From NCBI RefSeq assembly GCF_000502835.1, contig NZ_AYVL01000004.1, positions 231,720-270,256 on the forward strand: a DNA stretch of 38,537 nt, given 5' to 3'. Positions within the stretch are counted from its first letter, which is position 1, and each line of letters begins with the position of its first letter. Shown here one piece after another: positions 20,309-30,114 of this stretch. The position numbers were made by a program, and so were the translations under genes. Origin of the DNA: Mesorhizobium sp. LSJC280B00. Its GTDB lineage: Bacteria > Pseudomonadota > Alphaproteobacteria > Rhizobiales > Rhizobiaceae. Below the pieces are notes generated by a model that searched no databases, was not told the origin of the DNA, and saw nothing but the letters and a program-made list of their open reading frames with translations.

Positions 20309-20406
20309 TGCGGTCGCCAATGTCGGGGCCGCTGGCCCATCCGGAACGCCGTCACGGGTTTCGCACCGGCCATACGCAACCTTGTTGCTCAACAGGAGAA
20401 CACACC
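20309..20406 (+). promoter_or_regulatory. ROSE-type RNA thermometer in the Hsp20 leader
   Basis: The leader ends in the ROSE signature. UUGCU at 20385-20389 faces the Shine-Dalgarno AGGAG at 20394-20398 across loop CAAC, giving U-G, U-A, G-G, C-G and U-A pairs; the odd G-G pair opposite the ribosome site is the hallmark of ROSE elements. A further GGGCC/GGCCC stem lies upstream near 20326-20338. At low temperature the ribosome site is masked; warming melts it. ROSE elements control small heat-shock genes in rhizobia, which is exactly the context here. The 5' boundary is the predicted start site. Confidence 0.8.
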
Positions 20407-20871
20407 ATGCGTCACGTTGATTTTTCCCCGCTCTACCGTTCGACCGTCGGTTTTGACCGGCTGTTCACCATGCTCGATTCGCTTGCGCAGCCGGAAGGCC
20501 AGACGTATCCGCCTTACAACATCGAGCGCACGGGCGAGGATGCCTATCGCATCTCGATGGCTGTGGCCGGCTTCTCGGAAGATGAGATTTCGATCGAAGC
20601 TCACCGCAATGTGCTGACCGTCAAGGGTGAGCGCAAGGAGGAAGGCAATGGCGAAGGCTCCGAACTGCTCTATCGCGGTATCGCCAGCCGAGCCTTCGAG
20701 CGCCGCTTCCAGCTTGCCGATCACGTCGAGGTTGTCGGCGCCGCGCTGAAGAACGGCCTGCTCTTCGTCGACCTCAAGCGCAACATCCCCGAAGAGCTGA
20801 AGCCGCGCAAGATCGCGATCACCTCGGCTCCGGCCAAGGCCAAGCAGATCGAGGCCAAGACTGCCGCCTAA
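20407..20871 (+). CDS. Hsp20 family small heat-shock protein
   Basis: A 154-residue alpha-crystallin-type holdase chaperone. The short N-terminal arm (DFSPLYRSTVGFDRLFTML) is the IbpA-like class A rhizobial type. The alpha-crystallin domain runs from about residue 36 (YPPYNIERTGEDAYRISMAV) to residue 130. It includes FERRFQLADHV and a C-terminal IAI motif (RKIAITS) for oligomer assembly. The ATG at 20407 follows the AGGAG site masked by the thermometer; the 44-codon upstream extension of the frame is the leader. It binds unfolding proteins during heat stress. Control is doubly heat-dependent, by an RpoH promoter and an RNA thermometer. A terminator follows. Confidence 0.95.
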   Translation: MRHVDFSPLYRSTVGFDRLFTMLDSLAQPEGQTYPPYNIERTGEDAYRISMAVAGFSEDEISIEAHRNVLTVKGERKEEGNGEGSELLYRGIASRAFERRFQLADHVEVVGAALKNGLLFVDLKRNIPEELKPRKIAITSAPAKAKQIEAKTAA

Positions 20872-20913
20872 GCCAGGCAGCTAAACTCCGGGACGCCAAC
20901 TCCCCGGGAAGAA

Positions 20914-20943
20914 AGGGCGGTGCAGCAATGCGCCGCTCTTTTT
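20914..20943 (+). terminator. Rho-independent terminator of the Hsp20 gene
   Basis: A 10-bp stem with two G-U wobbles (AGGGCGGTGC at 20914-20923 pairing with 20930-20939), 6-base loop and five T (20939-20943). It lies 43 bp after the stop codon and before the convergent threonine aldolase gene. Confidence 0.75.
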
Positions 20944-20961
20944 GCTGGTGGGCAAGGCTTG

Positions 20962-22014
20962 CTATCCGGCGAGCAGGTAGCCGAAACGGTCGACCTCGTC
21001 GGGCGTGGTCGCGAAGCTGGTGACAAAGCGATAGAGCGCTTCGTCTTCGCCAATGTAGCTGTCGTAGCCGAGCGGCCTGTGCCAGTCGTGGAAGGCCGCC
21101 CCTGCCGCTTGCATTCTTTCGGCCTCGGCGTTTTTCATGACTGCGAAGACCTCGTTCGCCTGCGGCAGCCAGGCCAGCCGGGCCGAAGGGGAATCTTCTA
21201 TCGCCGCGGCGAGCCGTGCCGCCATCGCATTGGCGTGCCGTGCTGTGTCGAGCCATAGCCCACCCCTGAAATACGCATCGAATTGCGCGGCGATGAAGCG
21301 CGATTTCGAGAACAGCTGGGCCGCGCGCTTGCGCAAAAAGGCCAATTCCTCGGCTCGCTCGAGGTCGAACAGCACGATCGCCTCGGCGCACCAACAGCCA
21401 TTCTTGGTGCCGCCAAAGGAGAGGATGTCAACGCCATGCTTCCAGGTCATTTCGGCCGGCGTCGTTTCCAGCGCGACGAGCGCATTGGCAAAGCGGGCCC
21501 CATCCATGTGCAGCGGCAGTCCATGCTGCTTTGCGATCGCCGAAATCCTGGCGATTTCGTTCAGCGTGTAGACGGTGCCGACTTCGGTCGACTGGGTGAT
21601 CGAAACGGCAACCGGCCGCCCGGAATGGACGTTTTCGGGTGCGAAACGGTCCACCGCCCGTTCCAGATTGCCGGCATCGATCCTGCCGAGTGCGCCTTCG
21701 ACTGTATAAAGCCGCGAACCGCCGGTGAAATATTCCGGTGCACCGCATTCGTCCTCGATGACGTGCGATTCGCGATGGCAGAAGGAAATGCCGCCTGGCT
21801 TGTTATAGGTAGTCAGCGACAGCGAATTGGCAGCGGTGCCGGTGGCGACGAAAAACACCGCGACCTCGCATTCGAAGATTTCATTGAAGCGCTGGTAAAC
21901 GGCCTTGTCGAGGGCACCGTCGCCATAGGCGGTGGAGAAGCCGTCGGCATGGGCCGACAGGCCGGCAGCGATACGGGGATGGGCGCCTGCCCAATTGTCG
22001 GAAGCGAAAATCAT
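20962..22014 (-). CDS. ltaE: Low-specificity L-threonine aldolase
   Basis: A 350-residue PLP-dependent fold-type I enzyme of the beta-eliminating lyase / threonine aldolase family. It splits L-threonine or allo-threonine into glycine and acetaldehyde. The typical start IFASDNWAGAHPRI gives the S-D-N motif. Other marks are FFVATGTAANSL (54-65), the substrate-side ITQSTEVGTVY, LHMDGARFANAL with cofactor Asp171, and the Schiff-base Lys204 in SFGGTKNGC. The ATG at 22014 is preferred over a start 20 codons upstream because families begin at this point. It is monocistronic and convergent with the Hsp20 gene. Some members prefer beta-hydroxy-aspartate or phenylserine, so the substrate range is open. 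Confidence 0.9.
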   Translation of the reverse strand: MIFASDNWAGAHPRIAAGLSAHADGFSTAYGDGALDKAVYQRFNEIFECEVAVFFVATGTAANSLSLTTYNKPGGISFCHRESHVIEDECGAPEYFTGGSRLYTVEGALGRIDAGNLERAVDRFAPENVHSGRPVAVSITQSTEVGTVYTLNEIARISAIAKQHGLPLHMDGARFANALVALETTPAEMTWKHGVDILSFGGTKNGCWCAEAIVLFDLERAEELAFLRKRAAQLFSKSRFIAAQFDAYFRGGLWLDTARHANAMAARLAAAIEDSPSARLAWLPQANEVFAVMKNAEAERMQAAGAAFHDWHRPLGYDSYIGEDEALYRFVTSFATTPDEVDRFGYLLAG

Positions 22015-22241
22015 GCGTCTGCCTATGCTGGGGAAATCGATGCGAGCTTGGCCGCTTTCGCATGCCGGCCGCAAGTGGCAGATGCCGAAAATCCGCTAAA
22101 GCCAGCGAAACGCATGAGCGTAGATGCAGCGACCGAAGGCTACGCTGACACGGCGTTCCGCGCAATTTTCTGTCGCGAAAGCTTCAAGAATTTTGTGAAT
22201 CGGTCTTGTGTGCATCCAAAATTTCTGTCATAAAAATTTAG

Positions 22242-22256
22242 GACAGTAGTGCTGTC
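22242..22256. promoter_or_regulatory. Dyad in the ltaE-gltB gap
   Basis: GACAG (22242-22246) and CTGTC (22252-22256) flank a 5-bp spacer. The symmetry extends imperfectly into AT-rich arms (AAATTTAG on the left, TTATTTT on the right). A further CTGTC lies at 22225-22229. It is followed by TTATTTTG, not a clean T-run. The 475-bp gap 22015-22489 holds no convincing gene. The dyad, 235 bp before gltB, could be an operator for glutamate synthase; the regulator is not identifiable by eye. Confidence 0.35.
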
Positions 22257-22489
22257 TTATTTTGTCGCACAAAACTGGCCGCATTGGCATATGATTGCGC
22301 CTCTGCGGCATTGCCGCGAGCGACAGCTAGACAGCCTGGCTCCGGCCTGTACGAATACCATATGCGAACCATGCGGAAAGCCGCACGGTCGGCAAGAATT
22401 TCGCAAGACGTGCCGCAAGATTGGAAGGGGAGCCACGCGCTTCCCGACGGAAACCAGCGCCCGAAGGGGGCGGAACGGAGGACAGGACG

Positions 22490-25400
22490 ATGACGGACAT
22501 GACGCCATCTGCGACGAACGCCGCGCAGACGAAAGCGGCAGCCGTCAAAAATCCGTCCCTGACCAATATTGGGCGAACCAGCACCGGCTATGCCGCGCAC
22601 GGCCTCTATGATCCGCGCAACGAGCATGATGCCTGCGGCGTCGGCTTCATCGTCAACATGAAGGGCGGCAAGTCGCATCAGATCGTCGAGGACGGCCTTG
22701 CCGTGCTCGAAAACCTGACGCATCGCGGCGCCGTCGGCGCCGATCCGCTGATGGGCGACGGCGCCGGCGTGCTGGTGCAGCTGCCGGACCGCTTCTTCCG
22801 CGAGGAGATGGCCAAGCAAGGGGTCGAACTGCCGAAGCCCGGCCACTATGCAGTCGGCCATGTGTTCATGCCGCGCGACCCGGAGCTGCAGGCGCATATC
22901 GAAGGCATCATCGCCGAGGTGGCGCAACTCGAGGGCCAGCCGCTGCTCGGCTTTCGCGACGTGCCGGTCGATAATTCGTCGCTGTCCAAGGCGCCCGACA
23001 TCGCCGCTTCCGAGCCGGTGCACCGACAGGTATTCCTGGGCCGCGGCGCCGAGATCGAGAACGACGACGATTACGAGCGGCGGCTCTACATCCTGCGCAA
23101 GGTCATTTCCGGCCGTATCCATGAGGAGACCAAAGGCGTCGACAACGGCTTCTATGTCGTCTCGATGTCGTCGCGGACCATCGTCTACAAGGGCATGTTC
23201 CTGGCCTATCAGGTCGGCGCCTACTACAAGGACCTCACCGACCCGCGTTTCGAGACGGCGCTGATCCTGGTCCACCAGCGCTTCTCGACCAACACGTTCC
23301 CGTCGTGGAAGCTGGCGCATCCCTACCGCATGGTCGCCCACAATGGCGAGATCAATACGCTGCGCGGCAACGTCAACTGGATGGCGGCGCGGCAGGCCTC
23401 GGTCGATTCCGAACTGTTCGGCAACGACATCTCGAAGCTGTGGCCGATCTCCTATGAAGGGCAGTCCGACACCGCCTGCTTCGACAATGCGCTCGAATTC
23501 CTGACGCAGGGCGGCTATTCGCTCGCCCACGCCATGATGATGCTGATCCCGGAAGCCTGGGCCGGCAACAAGCTGATGGGTCAGGACCGCAAGGCCTTCT
23601 ACGAGTATCACGCAGCCCTGATGGAGCCGTGGGACGGGCCGGCGGCGGTTGCCTTCACCGACGGCCGCCAGATCGGTGCCACGCTCGACCGCAACGGGCT
23701 GCGGCCGGCACGCTACATCGTCACCGACGACGACCGCGTCATCATGGCCTCGGAAGCCGGCGTGCTGCCGGTGCCGGAGGAAAGGATCGTCAAGAAGTGG
23801 CGGCTGCAGCCCGGCCGCATGCTGCTGATCGACCTGGACAAGGGCCGCATCGTTTCCGACGAGGAGATCAAGTCGGAGATCGCGACCAGGCACCCCTACA
23901 AGAGCTGGCTCGCCAACACACAGCTCATCCTCGAGGATCTGAACCCGGTCGAGCCGCGCGCCCTGCGCAGGGATGTCTCACTGCTCGACCGCCAGCAGGC
24001 GTTTGGCTACACCCAGGAGGACACCAAGCTGTTGATGTCGCCGATGGCGACCACCGGCCAGGAAGCGGTCGGCTCGATGGGTACCGACACGCCGATTTCG
24101 GCAATGTCGGACAGATCAAAGCTGCTCTACACCTATTTCAAGCAGAATTTCGCACAGGTCACCAATCCGCCGATCGACCCGATCCGCGAGGAGCTGGTGA
24201 TGAGCCTGGTGTCCTTCATCGGGCCGCGGCCCAACATCTTCGATCTTGTCGGCAATTCGCGCCGCAAGCGGCTCGAAGTGCGCCAACCGATCCTGACCAA
24301 TGGCGATCTGGAGAAGCTGCGCTCCGTCGGCCACACCGAAGACCGTTTCGACACCAAGACGATCGACATCACTTACGGTTCGAATGAAGGCGCGGCCGGC
24401 ATGCAGGGCGCCATCGACCGGCTATGCGAGCGCGCCGAGGCGGCGGTCGCCGGCGGCTACAATATCATCATCCTGTCGGACCGTCAGCTCGGCCCGGACC
24501 GCATCGCCATTCCGGCACTGCTGGCGACTGCGGCCGTGCACCATCATTTGATCCGCAAGGGATTGCGCACGTCGGTTGGGCTCGTCGTGGAATCCGGCGA
24601 GCCGCGCGAGGTGCATCATTTCTGCTGTCTCGCCGGCTACGGCGCCGAGGCGATCAATCCCTATCTCGCTTTCGACACGCTGCTCGACATGCACAAGCGT
24701 GGCGAATTGCCGGCGGAGGTCGATGCCTACGAAGTCGTCTCCCGTTACATCAAGTCGATCGGCAAGGGCATCCTGAAGGTGATGTCCAAGATGGGCATCT
24801 CCACTTACCAGTCCTATTGCGGCGCGCAGATATTCGACGCCATCGGGCTCAAGTCGGACTTCGTGCAGAAGTACTTCACCGGCACGGCGACGCTGATCGA
24901 AGGCGTCGGGCTGGACGAGATCGCCGCCGAAACGGTCAGCCGCCACACCGACGGCTTCGGCAACGACCCGGTGCTGCGCAACAGCCTCGAGGTCGGCGGC
25001 GAATACATGTTCCGCATGCGCGGCGAGGCCCATATCTGGTCGCCCGACGCAGTGGCGACCTTGCAGCACGCCGTGCGCCAAGGCTCGTGGGAGACGTTCA
25101 AGGACTATTCCGCCCAAATCGACAGCGAGACGGCGCAGGCGCAGACCATTCGCGGCCTGTTCAAGATCAAGCTTGCGCAAGAGACCGGGCGTAAGAAGGT
25201 CAAGCTCGACGAGGTGATGCCGGCGGCCGATATCGTCAAGCGCTTCTCGACCGGGGCGATGTCCTTCGGCTCGATCTCCAGGGAAGCGCACACGACACTG
25301 GCGCGCGCCATGAACGCCATCGGCGGCAAGTCGAACACCGGCGAGGGCGGCGAAGAGGCCGACCGCTATCTGCCACTGCCGGGCGGCGGCAAGAACCCCG

Positions 25401-27220
25401 AACGCTCGGCAATCAAGCAGGTCGCTTCGGGACGCTTTGGCGTCACGGCGGAGTATCTGGTCAATTCCGACATGATGCAGATCAAGGTCGCGCAAGGGGC
25501 GAAGCCCGGCGAGGGCGGCCAGCTGCCGGGCCACAAGGTCGATGCGACCATCGCCAAGGTCAGGCATTCGACGCCGGGCGTCGGCCTGATCTCGCCGCCG
25601 CCGCATCATGACATCTATTCGATCGAGGATCTGGCGCAGCTCATCTACGACCTGAAGAACGTCAATCCGGCGGCCGACGTATCGGTCAAGTTGGTCTCGG
25701 AAGTCGGCGTCGGCACGGTTGCGGCCGGCGTCGCCAAGGCGCGTGCCGACCACATCACCATATCAGGCTATGACGGCGGCACCGGTGCCTCGCCGCTGAC
25801 CTCGCTCAAGCATGCCGGCAGCCCATGGGAGATGGGCCTTGCCGAGACGCACCAGACGCTGGTGCTCAACGGCCTCAGGTCGCGCGTCGCGCTGCAGGTC
25901 GATGGCGGCCTGCGCACCGGGCGTGACGTCATTATCGGCGCACTGCTCGGCGCCGACGAGTTCGGCTTTTCGACCGCGCCGTTGATCGCGGCCGGCTGCA
26001 TCATGATGCGCAAGTGCCATCTCAACACCTGCCCCGTCGGCGTCGCGACACAGGACCCGGTGCTGCGCAAGCGCTTCAAGGGCACGCCCGAGCACGTCAT
26101 CAACTTCTTCTTCTATGTGGCGGAAGAGGTGCGGGCGCTGCTTGCCGAGATGGGCTACACCCATCTCGACCAGATCATCGGCGACACCGACCTTCTGGAA
26201 AAGCGCGAGCTGATCCAGCACTGGAAGGCACGCGGGCTCGACTTCAGCAAGATGTTCTACAAGCCCGATGCGCCGCACGAGGCGGTGCACTGGACCGAGC
26301 GGCAGAAGCATCCGATCGACGACGTGCTCGACCGCAAGCTGATCGAACTCGCAAAGCCGGCGCTCGAAGCCAGGCAGCCGGTCAGTATCGAACTGCCGAT
26401 TCGCAACGTCGACCGTTCGACCGGCGCCATGCTGTCGGGCGAGGTGGCAAAGCGCTTCAAGCACAAGGGCCTGCGCGAGGACACGATCTCGGTCAAGCTC
26501 ACCGGCACGGCCGGCCAGTCCTTTGGCGCCTTCCTGGCGCGCGGTGTCTCGTTCGAACTGGTGGGCGCTGCCAACGACTATGTCGGCAAGGGCCTGTCGG
26601 GTGGCCGCATTGTCATCCGCCCGCCGGAGAACACGAAAATCGTTGCTGCCGAGTCCATTATTGTCGGCAATACCGTGCTCTACGGCGCAACCGAGGGCGA
26701 GGCCTATTTCTGCGGCGTTGCCGGCGAGCGTTTTGCCGTGCGCAATTCGGGTGTCGCCGCCGTCGTTGAAGGCGTCGGCGACCATGGTTGCGAATACATG
26801 ACCGGCGGTATCGTCGTCGTCATCGGCCAGACCGGCCGCAACTTCGCCGCCGGCATGTCGGGGGGCGTCGCCTATGTGCTCGACGAGGCGGGTGATTTCG
26901 CCGAACGCTGCAACATGGCGATGGTCGAGCTGGAGCCGGTTCCGGAAGAGGACGACCTGATGGAAAAGCTGCTCCACCATGGCGGCGATCTCGACCATAA
27001 GGGCCGTGTCGACGTATCCGGCGATATGACCAGCCATGACGAGGAGCGGCTCTACCAGCTGATCTCCAACCACGTCCACTACACCGGCTCGGTACGAGGT
27101 CGCGAAATCCTCGACGACTGGGCGACTTTCCGGCCGAAATTCCGGAAGATCATGCCGGTCGAATACCGCCGCGCGCTGATCGAGATGGAGCGGATGCGCA
27201 TGAACGTGGCGGCGGAATAG
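22490..27220 (+). CDS. gltB: Glutamate synthase (NADPH) large subunit
   Basis: The 1576-residue alpha subunit of NADPH-GOGAT, which makes two glutamates from glutamine and 2-oxoglutarate. The N-terminal amidotransferase nucleophile is Cys49 in HDACGVGF; the preceding 48 residues are the propeptide removed on maturation, slightly longer than usual. A central domain and an FMN domain follow ([37 protein letters not shown]). The 3Fe-4S cluster cysteines are Cys1170, Cys1176 and Cys1181 in [15 protein letters not shown]. The C-terminal beta-helix begins near [10 protein letters not shown]. The ATG at 22490 follows GGAGGACAGG; the frame extends 23 codons upstream without a better site. gltD follows 143 bp downstream. 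Length and motifs are complete, with no sign of decay. Confidence 0.98.
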   Translation: MTDMTPSATNAAQTKAAAVKNPSLTNIGRTSTGYAAHGLYDPRNEHDACGVGFIVNMKGGKSHQIVEDGLAVLENLTHRGAVGADPLMGDGAGVLVQLPDRFFREEMAKQGVELPKPGHYAVGHVFMPRDPELQAHIEGIIAEVAQLEGQPLLGFRDVPVDNSSLSKAPDIAASEPVHRQVFLGRGAEIENDDDYERRLYILRKVISGRIHEETKGVDNGFYVVSMSSRTIVYKGMFLAYQVGAYYKDLTDPRFETALILVHQRFSTNTFPSWKLAHPYRMVAHNGEINTLRGNVNWMAARQASVDSELFGNDISKLWPISYEGQSDTACFDNALEFLTQGGYSLAHAMMMLIPEAWAGNKLMGQDRKAFYEYHAALMEPWDGPAAVAFTDGRQIGATLDRNGLRPARYIVTDDDRVIMASEAGVLPVPEERIVKKWRLQPGRMLLIDLDKGRIVSDEEIKSEIATRHPYKSWLANTQLILEDLNPVEPRALRRDVSLLDRQQAFGYTQEDTKLLMSPMATTGQEAVGSMGTDTPISAMSDRSKLLYTYFKQNFAQVTNPPIDPIREELVMSLVSFIGPRPNIFDLVGNSRRKRLEVRQPILTNGDLEKLRSVGHTEDRFDTKTIDITYGSNEGAAGMQGAIDRLCERAEAAVAGGYNIIILSDRQLGPDRIAIPALLATAAVHHHLIRKGLRTSVGLVVESGEPREVHHFCCLAGYGAEAINPYLAFDTLLDMHKRGELPAEVDAYEVVSRYIKSIGKGILKVMSKMGISTYQSYCGAQIFDAIGLKSDFVQKYFTGTATLIEGVGLDEIAAETVSRHTDGFGNDPVLRNSLEVGGEYMFRMRGEAHIWSPDAVATLQHAVRQGSWETFKDYSAQIDSETAQAQTIRGLFKIKLAQETGRKKVKLDEVMPAADIVKRFSTGAMSFGSISREAHTTLARAMNAIGGKSNTGEGGEEADRYLPLPGGGKNPERSAIKQVASGRFGVTAEYLVNSDMMQIKVAQGAKPGEGGQLPGHKVDATIAKVRHSTPGVGLISPPPHHDIYSIEDLAQLIYDLKNVNPAADVSVKLVSEVGVGTVAAGVAKARADHITISGYDGGTGASPLTSLKHAGSPWEMGLAETHQTLVLNGLRSRVALQVDGGLRTGRDVIIGALLGADEFGFSTAPLIAAGCIMMRKCHLNTCPVGVATQDPVLRKRFKGTPEHVINFFFYVAEEVRALLAEMGYTHLDQIIGDTDLLEKRELIQHWKARGLDFSKMFYKPDAPHEAVHWTERQKHPIDDVLDRKLIELAKPALEARQPVSIELPIRNVDRSTGAMLSGEVAKRFKHKGLREDTISVKLTGTAGQSFGAFLARGVSFELVGAANDYVGKGLSGGRIVIRPPENTKIVAAESIIVGNTVLYGATEGEAYFCGVAGERFAVRNSGVAAVVEGVGDHGCEYMTGGIVVVIGQTGRNFAAGMSGGVAYVLDEAGDFAERCNMAMVELEPVPEEDDLMEKLLHHGGDLDHKGRVDVSGDMTSHDEERLYQLISNHVHYTGSVRGREILDDWATFRPKFRKIMPVEYRRALIEMERMRMNVAAE

Positions 27221-27229
27221 ATTTGGAAA

Positions 27230-27256
27230 TTGCCGGGAGGCCGTGCGTCCCGGCAA
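27230..27256 (+). other. Intercistronic hairpin between gltB and gltD
   Basis: A perfect 9-bp stem (TTGCCGGGA at 27230-27238, TCCCGGCAA at 27248-27256) with a 9-base loop starts 10 bp after the gltB stop. No T-run follows. A nearby GGTTGCC at 27292-27298 could compete for part of the right arm (GGCAACC). It may protect the gltB message or reduce read-through into gltD; it may also be a scattered GC-rich palindrome. Confidence 0.45.
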
Positions 27257-27363
27257 CCCTCTTCATCAACAATCCTGACCTCGGACTGAAGGTTGCCACA
27301 GCTGCCTTATGAGGTTAACGGGTGCGTCGCCAGGCGTGCCTTCCGGACAGTAGGGACTGGACT

Positions 27364-28818
27364 ATGGGCAAGGTAACAGGGTTTCTCGAGATCGACCGGC
27401 AGGTGCACAAGTACCAGCCGGCTTCCGACCGCATCCGGCATTTCCGCGAGTTCACGCTGCCGATGTCGGACAAGGAGGTCGAGAAACAGGCCGCGCGGTG
27501 CATGGATTGCGGCATTCCGTATTGCCATGGACCGACCGGCTGCCCGATCCACAACCAGATCCCGGACTGGAACGACCTCGTCTACAATGGCGACTGGGAA
27601 AACGCGATCCGCAACCTGCATTCGACCAACAATTTTCCGGAATTTACCGGCCGCATCTGCCCCGCACCTTGCGAGGAAGCCTGCACGCTGAACCTCGAGG
27701 ATATTCCGGTCGCCATCAAGACGATCGAGCAGGCGATTGCCGACAAAGCCTATGAAACCGGCCATATCCGGCCCTATCCGCCGGAACGGAAGACCGGCAA
27801 GCGCGTCGCGATCATCGGCTCGGGGCCGGCAGGCATGGCGGCTGCCCAGCAACTCGGCCGCGCAGGCCATGACGTTCACGTCTATGAGCGCGAGAGCCGG
27901 CCGGGCGGGCTGATGCGCTACGGCATCCCCGATTTCAAGATCGAGAAGCATTATATCGACCGGCGCATCGAGCAGATGCAGGGCGAAGGTGTCAGCTTCC
28001 ATTGCGGCGTCAATGTCGGCGTCGACAAGCCGGTCGCCGAACTGCTCGCCGAATATGATGCCGTGCTCTATTGCGGCGGTTCCGAAACGCCGCGCCCGGC
28101 CAACATCCCGGGCGACGATCTCGACGGCGTGCACGACGCCATGCCCTATCTGGTGCAGCAGAACAAGCGTATCGGCGGCGAGCCGATCCAGTCGGTCGCA
28201 TGGCCGTCGCGCCCGATCGTCGCCGGCGGCCAGCATGTCGTCGTCGTCGGCGGCGGCGACACTGCCTCAGACTGCGTCGGCACCGCCTTCCGCCAGGGCG
28301 CGGTGCGCGTCACCCAGCTCGACATCCGGCCGCAGCCGCCGGAAAAGGAAGACAAGCTGTCGGTCTGGCCCTACTGGGCGACCAAGATGCGCACGTCATC
28401 GTCGCAGGCCGAAGGCGCCGAGCGCGAATTCCAGGTGGCGACGCTTGAATTCATCGGCGAGGACGGCCAGCTGACCGGGGTCAAATGCTGCGAGGTCGAC
28501 GAAAAGCGCAAGCCAATCGCCGGCACCGAATTCGTCATCCGCGCCGATCTCGCGTTCATCGCCATCGGCTTTGCCGGGCCAGCCGCTCGCGGGCCGGTCT
28601 CGGAACTCGACGGGCAGATGAAGATCGTCACCGACAGCCGCCGTTCGAAGAATGTCGAGGCCAATGACCGGGACTACAGGACCAGCGTCGAAAGGCTCTA
28701 TACGGCGGGCGACGTGCGGCGCGGCCAGTCGCTGGTCGTCTGGGCGATCCGCGAGGGCCGCCAGGCGGCGCGCGCCATCGACGAGGCGCTGATGGGATCG
28801 AGCGTGCTGCCGCGCTGA
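27364..28818 (+). CDS. gltD: Glutamate synthase (NADPH) small subunit
   Basis: The 484-residue beta subunit of NADPH-GOGAT, which passes electrons from NADPH via FAD to the large subunit. N-terminal 4Fe-4S cysteines lie in ARCMDCGIPYCHGPTGCP and in CPAPCEEACTL. The FAD motif is IIGSGPAGMAAAQQLG, the NADPH motif VVVGGGDTASDCVG, and the late FAD contact YTAGDVRRGQSLVVWAI. The ATG at 27364 has AGGGA upstream; the frame runs back 14 codons further. It follows gltB in the same direction with a hairpin in the 143-bp gap, and converges on the SGNH-fold gene 22 bp beyond its stop. Confidence 0.97.
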   Translation: MGKVTGFLEIDRQVHKYQPASDRIRHFREFTLPMSDKEVEKQAARCMDCGIPYCHGPTGCPIHNQIPDWNDLVYNGDWENAIRNLHSTNNFPEFTGRICPAPCEEACTLNLEDIPVAIKTIEQAIADKAYETGHIRPYPPERKTGKRVAIIGSGPAGMAAAQQLGRAGHDVHVYERESRPGGLMRYGIPDFKIEKHYIDRRIEQMQGEGVSFHCGVNVGVDKPVAELLAEYDAVLYCGGSETPRPANIPGDDLDGVHDAMPYLVQQNKRIGGEPIQSVAWPSRPIVAGGQHVVVVGGGDTASDCVGTAFRQGAVRVTQLDIRPQPPEKEDKLSVWPYWATKMRTSSSQAEGAEREFQVATLEFIGEDGQLTGVKCCEVDEKRKPIAGTEFVIRADLAFIAIGFAGPAARGPVSELDGQMKIVTDSRRSKNVEANDRDYRTSVERLYTAGDVRRGQSLVVWAIREGRQAARAIDEALMGSSVLPR

Positions 28819-28840
28819 GCCCGTTCCGAAGAGGTTCTGT

Positions 28841-30088
28841 TTACTGGCGGATCGCCGTCGTCGTATCGGATGCGGCCGCCGTCGCAGGCTGTGTCTTGGG
28901 TGGCCACGAGAAATCGTCGGCACGGCCCGGTGAGGCGTCGGGCGCCTTGCCCTCGATGACAAGCCTTTCGCCCGGCAAATGCTTGTCCGCTTTTGCCGGC
29001 GGGGCGGCGCCGAGAAGTTCCGAGCCGCCGTCCAGCGCCGGATCGCTGAGCAGCATCGGCACGGTGCGATCGACAGCTATCGGTGCGGCAGCAGGTGACG
29101 GCGCCTCGACGGGAGCGCCGGCCGGGGCAGAAGCCGGGACCACGCTTCCCGGCGCGGCCAGCCCAAGGATCTTCATCAGCGGCTTTTCGGTATAGAAGGC
29201 GAGCTTGCGCTTGCCGGCCTTCGACATGTTGATGCCGTCGTCGGAGCGCAGGCGCACCGATTGGCCGTTGATGTCCGGTCCGCTGGTGATGAAGGCGCCG
29301 TTCTCGTCGACGAACCCGTCCCAGACGTCGACGAATTCGCCGCCGTGGCTTTCGGCGGACGAGCGGAAGATGTCGTTGAAGGCCAGCATGTCGGAGGTCA
29401 TTTTCGAGACCCGGAAGGCCGGCATGCCAACCCACAGATACGGCACCTTGGTTGCTGCGATGGCCTTGCCGAACGCTTCGGTCCGGCGCTCGTATTCCTT
29501 GGTCCAGTTTTCGGATCGCGGCTGCTCGCGCACATCGCCGACGCGCATCTGCTGCCGGTCGTTGGATCCGAGCATGACGACGACGGCTGCCGGTTTTTCG
29601 GCAGCGATCAGCGACTTGACCTGGTCTGGCCAGTTGTAGACATCGTCACGCACGAAGCCGGACGATCCGTTGGCACGGACGACGATCCTGACGCCGGTGT
29701 TCTCGGCAAAGGCGGCGTCGAGCCCCTCAGCCAGCCCAGACGCCATGAAATCGCCGACCACCAGAACGACGCGTGCATCCGGCGCCTTCTCGGCCACCGG
29801 GGTTGTCGGCTCGGCCGGCGGCGGCCGGCGAACTGACCGGGGCTTTCTCAGCTTGGGCCTGGGCTTTGTTCTCTGGAATTCTCTCTGGAATTCGGGCGGC
29901 GGCTGCTCAAACCGCTCGCTTCTGCGCGGAAACAACAGGTCGCGCAGCGACCAGCCACGACTTTCCGGCTCCTGCGCCATGGCCGAGGTATGAAAGGCAC
30001 TGGCGGCGCCGACTGCCAGAACGGCGATCGCCAGAACCAGGATCGGCACGCGACGAACGATTAACCGGATGCGCGCAGCCGAAACCAA
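28841..30088 (-). CDS. SGNH-fold (DUF459-like) periplasmic protein, apparently lacking catalytic Ser and His
   Basis: A 415-residue protein with an N-terminal hydrophobic signal or anchor (VPILVLAIAVLAVGAASAF). A Pro/Arg/Lys-rich linker spans about 50-105, followed by an SGNH-hydrolase-like domain and an Ala/Pro-rich tail. Block I reads VVGDFMASGL instead of GDS, block III keeps GSND, and block V reads DDGINMS instead of DxxH. The nucleophile Ser and the His therefore seem replaced by Phe and Asn, while the Asn and Gly of the oxyanion hole remain. It starts with TTG at 30088, backed by a GGAGAGGG ribosome site. It follows the lytic transglycosylase gene by 26 bp, so a role in cell-wall or surface-polymer handling is plausible, perhaps as a binding protein. 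No function is known to me. Confidence 0.82.
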   Translation of the reverse strand: MVSAARIRLIVRRVPILVLAIAVLAVGAASAFHTSAMAQEPESRGWSLRDLLFPRRSERFEQPPPEFQREFQRTKPRPKLRKPRSVRRPPPAEPTTPVAEKAPDARVVLVVGDFMASGLAEGLDAAFAENTGVRIVVRANGSSGFVRDDVYNWPDQVKSLIAAEKPAAVVVMLGSNDRQQMRVGDVREQPRSENWTKEYERRTEAFGKAIAATKVPYLWVGMPAFRVSKMTSDMLAFNDIFRSSAESHGGEFVDVWDGFVDENGAFITSGPDINGQSVRLRSDDGINMSKAGKRKLAFYTEKPLMKILGLAAPGSVVPASAPAGAPVEAPSPAAAPIAVDRTVPMLLSDPALDGGSELLGAAPPAKADKHLPGERLVIEGKAPDASPGRADDFSWPPKTQPATAAASDTTTAIRQ

Positions 30089-30114
30089 TCACCCTCTCCA
30101 TCCCGCAACCGGCT

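Noticed and set aside
22285..22298. Possible sigma-54 promoter before gltB (TGGCATATGATTGC)
   Set aside because: The GG and GC elements are 9 bp apart instead of the required 10, and the -24 element is imperfect; no activator site is seen.
22238..27256. Long open frames on the minus strand opposite gltB (hundreds of codons each)
   Set aside because: They are frame shadows produced by GC-rich third positions in gltB; their translations are rich in Arg, Ala, Asp and His, and match no family I know.
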